Origin: a bacterium
Lineage (GTDB): Bacteria; Zixibacteria; MSB-5A5; GN15; FEB-12
Reading direction: 5' to 3'
Assembly: GCA_030640905.1 (NCBI GenBank)
Contig: DAOWIM010000309.1
Location: forward strand, 1-11,637
DNA length: 11,637 bases
Part shown: positions 6,696 through 11,637 of the stretch, piece by piece
How the letters are laid out: the number at the start of each line of letters is the position of its first letter
Numbering within the stretch: the first letter of the stretch is position 1
The notes under the pieces: model-generated
Database searches by the model: none
What the model was told of the DNA's origin: nothing
The model's input: the letters and a program-made list of their open reading frames with translations, nothing else
Made by a program: the position numbers and the translations under genes

Positions 6696-7789
6696 GAGAC
6701 AATCTCCATCTCTTCCTCGGGCACCATCTTCTGGTCCGCTATCGCCTCCTGTGGGGCAACTTCCGGGCCACGTTTGAGATGGACAACCGAAACTGTTTTC
6801 TCGACTACCGGCATGGTGACACCATCGAAGTCCTCCGGCGCTACCGACTGCCAATGCGAAAGAGATGCTTCAAAATCGAACTTGAACTCGAAACCTTTGT
6901 CTTTGAGAGCTTGCGGAATGATATGCGTCGGCGTGGCTGCCTTCTTGACTCTTACCGGATGAACCGGATTCCGAAAGCCGAGTATCTTCTGGACTAACCT
7001 CGCCGCCGGCATCAACACCCACAACGGGAGCGGCACCACAATCGCCTTGACACCGAAATATCGTTTGATCACATCGACAATACCTGAGAGCGGCTGGGTG
7101 GGGGTTTCCACATAGTTGTAGGTAAAATGCTTCATATCACTGTCCATTGCAAAATCAACGCTGTCAAGGAAACCATAGATGTAGCCGTACGACTTGAAAA
7201 TATTGGGCGAACCGGGAAAAGCAAAATAACCTTTCTTGATCGCCTTTATCATCCTGAGGATATTCCCCGGATCACCCGGTCCATAGAGAACACCGGGACG
7301 GGATACTATCAACCGTCGGTCGGCACCACGTTGTTGCCACATCTCATGCGTCAGTTCCGCGGGGAATTTGGAACCACCATACGGTGTCGATGGCTGGATC
7401 GGTCGGCTCTCGTCGGTCGGACCGGTAGTCGGACCATAGACCGAGATCGAAGAGGTAAAATAAATATTATCGCACGCGGTCGTCTCGCAGTACTGGCAAA
7501 CATTTCGGGCACCGGTGAGGTTGGTCTGAAAATACTCCTCGCGGATATGCCCCGGCTCACGGTGAATGGCCGCAAGATTGAACACCCATTCGGGCGATTC
7601 ATCAACTAAGTCACTGGGGATAGGTTGCCTGACATCGGTCAACGATGTTGATATGCCGTCCATCCCTTCCAGACTACTGGGGCGAATGTCGGCTAAGTGG
7701 ACATGAGTGAAACGTCCTGTTTTCAAGAAATGACGCGCCAGATGAGTACCGACAAAACCGGCGCCGCCAAAGATTACACATGTACTCAT
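6692..7789 (-). CDS. NAD-dependent epimerase/dehydratase (extended SDR family)
   Basis: The product is 365 residues of Rossmann fold. It shows the dinucleotide-binding motif GGAGFVG (8-14), NLAAIH (71-76), TSSISVYG (112-119, catalytic Ser/Thr) and Y137-x3-K141 in PYGGSKFPAE, all typical of extended short-chain dehydrogenases that modify nucleotide sugars or related substrates. The exact substrate is not deducible. It sits between the Wzi-like gene and the glycosyltransferase and probably supplies an activated sugar for the same polymer. The start at 7789 has GAGG seven bases upstream and overlaps the stop of a 24-codon ORF as ATGA; its own stop overlaps the glycosyltransferase start as ATGA. 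The last about 40 residues are an acidic, low-complexity tail (LKRGPEVA at 338-345, then PEEEMEIVS) beyond the usual fold. Residues about 240-300 are hydrophobic (PLPLWVLMPAARLV) and could contact the membrane. Confidence 0.88.
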   Translation of the reverse strand: MSTCVIFGGAGFVGTHLARHFLKTGRFTHVHLADIRPSSLEGMDGISTSLTDVRQPIPSDLVDESPEWVFNLAAIHREPGHIREEYFQTNLTGARNVCQYCETTACDNIYFTSSISVYGPTTGPTDESRPIQPSTPYGGSKFPAELTHEMWQQRGADRRLIVSRPGVLYGPGDPGNILRMIKAIKKGYFAFPGSPNIFKSYGYIYGFLDSVDFAMDSDMKHFTYNYVETPTQPLSGIVDVIKRYFGVKAIVVPLPLWVLMPAARLVQKILGFRNPVHPVRVKKAATPTHIIPQALKDKGFEFKFDFEASLSHWQSVAPEDFDGVTMPVVEKTVSVVHLKRGPEVAPQEAIADQKMVPEEEMEIVS

Positions 7790-7860
7790 AATTGTGCCTC
7801 AATCGTCTTACCCGAACCGGTCGGGTGTGAAGTTCCGTAATGTTGTGGCATCCTGGCCAT
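7786..7860 (-). CDS. Small ORF, 24 codons, translationally coupled to the epimerase
   Basis: ATG 7860-7858 is preceded by AGGGAG (7868-7873) with a seven-base spacer. The frame runs 24 codons and ends with a TGA (7788-7786) that overlaps the epimerase ATG as ATGA, the same junction used elsewhere in this operon. The peptide begins MARMPQHYGTS and ends TIEAQL; it is hydrophilic, without membrane segment or signal peptide. HPTGSGKT resembles a helicase Walker A, but the peptide is far too short for an ATPase, and those codons coincide with a hairpin (7810-7826) that may be the real constraint. It could be a leader peptide or a coupling device. A second in-frame ATG at 7851 would shorten it to 21 codons. 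Translation is inferred from signals, not homology. Confidence 0.5.
   Translation of the reverse strand: MARMPQHYGTSHPTGSGKTIEAQL
7810..7826 (-). promoter_or_regulatory. Hairpin inside the small ORF, upstream of the epimerase ribosome binding site
   Basis: ACCCGA and TCGGGT form a perfect 6-bp stem with a five-base loop. It ends nine bases before the epimerase Shine-Dalgarno GAGG (7797-7800). Ribosomes translating the small ORF would melt it, so it could tie epimerase translation to that of the small ORF. Confidence 0.45.
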
Positions 7861-7927
7861 ACTGTATCTCCCTGATAATTTGCTGCGGTTATGTGAAATT
7901 GAGATTATCATCTTGTCTTTAACTCTG

Positions 7928-9454
7928 CTACTCTTCCAAGCCTACCTGCATAAAACCTATCCAGCTTATGGCAATGTTAAGTTCGGCTATCGTTGTATCG
8001 TCTCCCCTGATGTTGCCCTGGTTCTTCATCGAACCATATCGTCCCTCCAGCGACACGAAGACATGCTCAGATGCGTACTTTGAAATCGGCAGATATCCCC
8101 TGTAGCGAGCGGCTACAACCGTCGATTTTTCCACTACGCCAGTGGGGAACGGTTCAACATAATCGCCCTGTATTTCCGCCCAGGGGCTGTCCCACGATTT
8201 ATAAATCGATCCTTCGCCATGTCTGGTGTGCGCGATCTCCAGTTCTATACTCTGCCTGACACTTGGCCACAGACGCATCATCAGCGACAACGAATCAGCG
8301 TCCGGCCCGAGCGGGTGACCAATCAGCTTGTTGCGGAACAGGTACCGGTTGCGCGGGTCGACTTGATGAAAGGTCCTGTTCGTAATTCGGACATACTCAA
8401 GCTTCAAGTCCGGAGACCAGCGTCCGGGGCTTCCGGCTCGGTACAAGCCGGCCATTATGCCGATCTCGTCCGGCTCCTCATCGCCCTGAGCGCGGCGATC
8501 GATTTGAAAGTCATCTATCATCAATTGACCGTACAGGCTGATACGATTCCACGGGATGAAGGTGAAGTCGAGTCCGAGAATTGTATTGTCGTTGACATTA
8601 TCGTTTAGCTGTGCCGAGTGGAAAAACTGAAGCGGGTTGAGATAATACAACTCCGGAGGACGTCCCGGCCCGCCAAATATCATTGTCTCAAACAGACCGA
8701 TTCGGAACGACCGGTGCAACTGGAGATCAAGCCGATGACCGACCAGATAACGGTTGTCCTGAAAAGTGCGGTCGGGGAATCGGACAAAATCGAGCGAGTC
8801 AGGACGGCTGCCATCGAGACGCGCAAATATGAAGTTCAGCCCAAGCCGTCCTTTGCGATATGTTGCCGACAAAAGGTCAAGCGGCTCGGCAGTTTCCGAC
8901 AGTATCAGGTTGACCGGTTGCGGTCCCCAGAACACCCTCTGACGCCCCAAGGTGAGTCCGAGGTCACCCTTTTTGAAATAGATAGCGGCCGTCTCAATAT
9001 CTCCGGCCAAACCGCGCCACTTTTTGCCCGAGTAGTCGGGATCAAGCGCTTTCTCGCGATCAAGATTGAACAGTACCAACGTTCCGAAATTGGCCGAAGG
9101 CTGGTAGCGCAAACCACCGATCAACAACGGGTAATCTTGCCCGCTGGTGTGACGTTGTACCCGGTATCTCTCCGAAGTCATCGAGAACAGACGCACGGTG
9201 TGTTCATCGGTTGTTTCAATCAGGCGCATCGACGGCGACAATTTGTCATGTGGATATAGTTGCTTCACCGTGCCGAAGTAGAACGGTCCTACAGTCGGCA
9301 GTTGATTGAGTTGACCTGAAGAAATTGCATGTTGATACGCGAGTTGGTAATCAAGATTGAACGGTGCACGACCGGTTGGATACGCTACCTCGGCACTTAT
9401 TGCCACCGGTAGCAACACAATCAACAGGCTCGCAAGTAACCAGCGCGCGATCAT
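7928..9454 (-). CDS. Wzi-like outer-membrane beta-barrel (capsule assembly family)
   Basis: The product is 508 residues with a signal peptide (MIARWLLASLLIVLLPVAISA, then EV). The mature protein alternates polar and aromatic beta strands and carries blocks typical of Wzi/capsule-assembly proteins: GRQRVFWGPQ (170-179), YLNPLQFFHSAQLNDN (271-286) and LYGQLMIDDFQID (307-319). Wzi proteins are monomeric outer-membrane barrels that help anchor or organise surface polysaccharide. The C-terminus reads GFMQVGLEE instead of ending in the aromatic residue usual for barrels recognised by BAM, although an aromatic-rich strand (ISWIGF) lies just before. The ATG at 9454 overlaps the stop of the Wzz-type gene as ATGA, so the two are translationally coupled. 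A 67-bp gap to the small ORF follows the stop. Family assignment is firm; the precise role is inferred from context. Confidence 0.83.
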   Translation of the reverse strand: MIARWLLASLLIVLLPVAISAEVAYPTGRAPFNLDYQLAYQHAISSGQLNQLPTVGPFYFGTVKQLYPHDKLSPSMRLIETTDEHTVRLFSMTSERYRVQRHTSGQDYPLLIGGLRYQPSANFGTLVLFNLDREKALDPDYSGKKWRGLAGDIETAAIYFKKGDLGLTLGRQRVFWGPQPVNLILSETAEPLDLLSATYRKGRLGLNFIFARLDGSRPDSLDFVRFPDRTFQDNRYLVGHRLDLQLHRSFRIGLFETMIFGGPGRPPELYYLNPLQFFHSAQLNDNVNDNTILGLDFTFIPWNRISLYGQLMIDDFQIDRRAQGDEEPDEIGIMAGLYRAGSPGRWSPDLKLEYVRITNRTFHQVDPRNRYLFRNKLIGHPLGPDADSLSLMMRLWPSVRQSIELEIAHTRHGEGSIYKSWDSPWAEIQGDYVEPFPTGVVEKSTVVAARYRGYLPISKYASEHVFVSLEGRYGSMKNQGNIRGDDTTIAELNIAISWIGFMQVGLEE

Positions 9455-10575
9455 ACCAGCACATCGTCCTTCTGGCTGAGTACCGGTGAAACACGTTCCG
9501 CTGAAACAGGTTCCGAGCTAACATCGTGTCGGTCGCGAACGATCTCACCAATTGAACGACCGCTCCATCGTGCGAAAGCATCCCGCAGGATCATGAGCAA
9601 CGATGTGAGAAGCAACGTCACCATCCCCATCAGCAACACCGAGAGCGCTCGGCGTGGTGATGACTTAATTGTCGGCAGATTGGGGCTATCGAGAATCCGA
9701 ACGATTGGTGTATCTTTCTGGGCGTTCAGCCGCGCTACCTCAAGTTGTCTTTCGAGATAGAGATTGGTAGCAGCTTTGGCATCAACCTCGCGCTGTGCCC
9801 GACTGTGTTGCGTCAGTATTATCGGATCGGTGGTTCGATCCCAATCCCGATTGGCCATCCGGTAATCTTCCAGAGCCGCCTCCGCTACAGCCAACTCCTC
9901 CCCCGTGCGCGATAACTCGCGTTCCAGGTACTGGACACTCTCCCTGCCCTGTGACTGCCGCTTGTAGAGGTTGTAGTTTTCCAACTCGGTCAACGTGCAT
10001 TCCAGAATTGCCTGGGACAACGCCGGTTGCGTCGTCTCAGCCGACACTCTGATCATCCCGGTCATCTGATCGACATTAACCGACATGATATCGGCCAGTT
10101 GGCTGCGAAGTTCATCCGGGTTGGTCGAACCGAAGTACTCGCTCAAGTCAGTGGTGACAGAGCGACCATTCTCCTCGTAGGTAAATTCGCTTGAGAGAAC
10201 AGCATCGTAGAGATGTCGCGAACCCAGCACTTGCGGGTATAGCATCGATGAGTTTTCATCCGAGGCTCCCCTGCCGCTCAGTCCGGCCAAACTTTTTAGC
10301 TGCGCCATCTGGTCAATCTGTCCCGATGGCAGAATCGAACAGGTCGAAGTATACTGATTCGATGTCAGCAGCATCACCGCAGCCGTTATGGTCATCGCTG
10401 CAATCGTGATCAGACCGATACTAAACCGCTTTCGATACAGCAGCGCCATCAGTTCAAAAAGATTTGTCTTGAAATCATCAGGATCGACCGCAGCAGTCAC
10501 ACTATGCGACCGCTCACCGCCGTCCGATAGCCGGTTGGTCCCGGCAAAGTTGCGAAGATTGATCCGCTTTTTCAT
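9451..10575 (-). CDS. Wzz/GumC-type polysaccharide chain-length determinant
   Basis: The product is 374 residues of a polysaccharide co-polymerase. After a polar N-terminus (1-50) comes TM1 (about 51-71, FSIGLITIAAMTITAAVMLL), a Wzz domain with YTSTCSILPSG, a periplasmic region with predicted coiled coil (about 200-285), the proline-rich membrane-proximal segment ILDSPNLPTIKSSPRRA (294-310) and TM2 (about 311-330), then a cytoplasmic tail of about 44 residues. There is no Walker motif, so no fused tyrosine kinase. Such proteins oligomerise in the inner membrane and set polymer length with Wzy. The start at 10575 has GGAGG (10580-10584) at a short four-base spacing; an out-of-frame ATG at 10579 touches the ribosome binding site and is not used. 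It overlaps the Wzi-like gene by four bases and follows the Wzy-like gene after 218 bp. Confidence 0.88.
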   Translation of the reverse strand: MKKRINLRNFAGTNRLSDGGERSHSVTAAVDPDDFKTNLFELMALLYRKRFSIGLITIAAMTITAAVMLLTSNQYTSTCSILPSGQIDQMAQLKSLAGLSGRGASDENSSMLYPQVLGSRHLYDAVLSSEFTYEENGRSVTTDLSEYFGSTNPDELRSQLADIMSVNVDQMTGMIRVSAETTQPALSQAILECTLTELENYNLYKRQSQGRESVQYLERELSRTGEELAVAEAALEDYRMANRDWDRTTDPIILTQHSRAQREVDAKAATNLYLERQLEVARLNAQKDTPIVRILDSPNLPTIKSSPRRALSVLLMGMVTLLLTSLLMILRDAFARWSGRSIGEIVRDRHDVSSEPVSAERVSPVLSQKDDVLV

Positions 10576-10721
10576 TCATCCTCCAAATAGGTCATCGCCC
10601 ACTATGTATTCAAATGCCGTACCAAACTGGACACAGCGCCACACTATTGCCGTAACTATGTGTAAGAGAGACTGTTACGACCTTCGCGCAGTGCCCACAT
10701 TGTGTGTGAGAAACAGACTCA

Positions 10722-10738
10722 GCGGAAAGATTTTCCGC
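10722..10738 (-). terminator. Hairpin between the Wzy-like and Wzz-type genes
   Basis: GCGGAAA and TTTCCGC form a perfect 7-bp stem with a three-base loop, 55 bases after the Wzy-like stop codon. On the minus strand it is followed only by a mixed T-rich stretch (TGAGTCTGTTTCTC), so termination would be partial. It could attenuate read-through into the Wzz-type gene. No convincing promoter was found in the rest of this 218-bp gap. Confidence 0.4.
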
Positions 10739-10793
10739 CGCGTGCGATCAATAGATTCCCCTGCCAGCCAACAACTTAACGGTGGCAGATCAG

Positions 10794-11637
10794 TCAATCG
10801 AGGTCTGGATTGCGACTAATCAGGAGCGAGACAACGAACCAGTAGACGGCCATCACCGGTATGAACATAATCGCACCGTCCGACATCGCCAGCATCAGAT
10901 AAAGAACTGTACCAGCCAACAGGGCACGCTTGAGAGGCGATCTGGCGTCGAGACTGAGGATAATAGTTGTCACCATCATCAAGAGGAACAAGATCAACCC
11001 TAACAGTCCAAAATTCTTCAGGATTGACATGTAAACAACCTCAGCAATGACATGATACGGACCGGGTGGAAGGAAGGTGAAGTCCTGCAAGATTCCAAAC
11101 TCGGATACTCGTCCACCGAGGTTGGCGTCGAATAGAAAACCGAGGTTTTGTCCCATTACGAAATATATCACGCTGAGCAAACCAAACAACCCAACCAGCA
11201 GGACCGCAAACTGGCGGAGAACCGTTTTGGAGAACTCGCGCCGGATGTAAAACTGCATCGCCAATTCATAAACCACCAGCCCAATCCAGACAGTTCGTGA
11301 CAGGGTCAGCAGGAGTGATGCTTTCACGATCCAAACTTTCCAACCCTTTTTCTCCAACCGTTCGTATAGCGGCAGGAGCATGAGCACACAGATACCGTAG
11401 ATGTTGCCGTTGTTGTAGGTCGAGATCAGCTTGAAAATCCCACCCCGGTTGATATGCTTGTAGTCAAGGCCCCCAAGATCTCCGTAGTTGACGGTCAGGA
11501 ACGGAATCTCAATCCAGTCACCAGTGACCAACCGGTAAATAAAGAGGAAGATGCCGTATACTGCTATCAGTAGCAGGCCTTTGCGGAGCAGGTCCATCAG
11601 GTAATCAAGACGGGCTCTCTCGAAATAATTTCCGAAG
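10794..11637 (-). CDS. Wzy/O-antigen-ligase-like polysaccharide polymerase (partial, C-terminal 280 residues)
   Basis: The frame is open to the right edge with no stop, so the internal ATG at 11597 is probably not the start; 13 further codons are visible upstream of it. The visible part is strongly hydrophobic, with about seven transmembrane segments. It contains LLTLSRTVWIGL, matching the conserved SR element of the Wzy_C/O-antigen ligase family, then a periplasmic loop with LGGRVSEFG and PPGPYHVIAEVVYMSILKNFG, followed by the LLGLILFLL segment typical of the family. Such proteins join lipid-linked repeat units into polymer, or transfer polymer to an acceptor, at the periplasmic face. The neighbouring Wzz-type gene favours polymerase over ligase. 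The stop is at 10794-10796. Partial length prevents a firmer choice. Confidence 0.78.
   Translation of the reverse strand, partial: FGNYFERARLDYLMDLLRKGLLLIAVYGIFLFIYRLVTGDWIEIPFLTVNYGDLGGLDYKHINRGGIFKLISTYNNGNIYGICVLMLLPLYERLEKKGWKVWIVKASLLLTLSRTVWIGLVVYELAMQFYIRREFSKTVLRQFAVLLVGLFGLLSVIYFVMGQNLGFLFDANLGGRVSEFGILQDFTFLPPGPYHVIAEVVYMSILKNFGLLGLILFLLMMVTTIILSLDARSPLKRALLAGTVLYLMLAMSDGAIMFIPVMAVYWFVVSLLISRNPDLD

Noticed and set aside
6696..6854. N-terminal extension of the glycosyltransferase frame to ATG 6854
   Set aside because: The extra 53 residues are low-quality sequence read from the epimerase gene in another frame. The ATGA junction and ribosome binding site place the start at 6695.
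7127..7609. 160-residue plus-strand ORF
   Set aside because: It is antisense to the epimerase gene, which has clear Rossmann and YxxxK motifs; the plus-strand translation resembles no family.
7798..7826. Walker A ATPase motif (PTGSGKT) as evidence of an ATPase fragment
   Set aside because: The reading frame is 24 codons, the first motif position is His instead of Gly or Ala, and the codons coincide with a hairpin, so a degraded ATPase gene is not supported.
8618..9259. 213-residue plus-strand ORF
   Set aside because: It lies wholly opposite the Wzi-like gene, has no ribosome binding site I can see and no recognisable domain; the minus-strand frame has a signal peptide and family motifs.
1..11637. 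CRISPR array, insertion sequence or transposase, integrase, rRNA
   Set aside because: No regularly spaced repeats, transposase or integrase motifs or rRNA-like stretches were seen in the window.

Overview
The window looks like a chromosomal segment of a Gram-negative (diderm) bacterium, because it encodes a signal-peptide-bearing Wzi-type outer-membrane barrel. Base composition looks roughly balanced by eye. The lineage cannot be fixed from the sequence; an uncultivated phylum of the FCB/Zixibacteria kind is only a guess. Every gene except one is on the minus strand.

Left part (1-1374): the 5' part of a secreted protein of unknown function runs off the left edge on the minus strand. A 393-bp gap follows, holding a good promoter for the only plus-strand gene, a YbaK/ProX-type aminoacyl-tRNA deacylase (860-1318).

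Middle (1375-5349): one very large minus-strand gene encodes a 1201-residue protein with an N-terminal SIR2 NADase domain, a long helical middle and a DUF4020-like C-terminus. This is the architecture of defence-associated sirtuins, so it is probably a single-gene anti-phage system. It has its own promoter and sits directly downstream of a self-contained tRNA-Tyr(GUA) unit with promoter, leader hairpin, class II tRNA and rho-independent terminator. A 17-bp imperfect direct repeat flanks and overlaps that terminator.

Right part (5378-11637): a minus-strand exopolysaccharide/O-antigen cluster. In transcription order it holds a Wzy/O-antigen-ligase-like membrane protein (partial), a Wzz/GumC-type chain-length regulator, a Wzi-like outer-membrane barrel, an unannotated 24-codon small ORF, an NAD-dependent epimerase/dehydratase and a GT4-family glycosyltransferase. 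Three junctions are ATGA stop/start overlaps (wzz-wzi, smORF-epimerase, epimerase-glycosyltransferase), so the block is translationally coupled. Two adjacent hairpins close it. Together the genes would build a sugar polymer: the epimerase and glycosyltransferase act on nucleotide-sugar and repeat-unit assembly, Wzy and Wzz on polymerisation and length, and the Wzi-like barrel at the cell surface.

The points most worth a second look are the SIR2-DUF4020 defence candidate beside the tRNA, the coupled 24-aa small ORF with an embedded hairpin, and a shared C-terminal peptide motif (LK[RG][GR]PEVA) in the epimerase and the glycosyltransferase encoded next to it.
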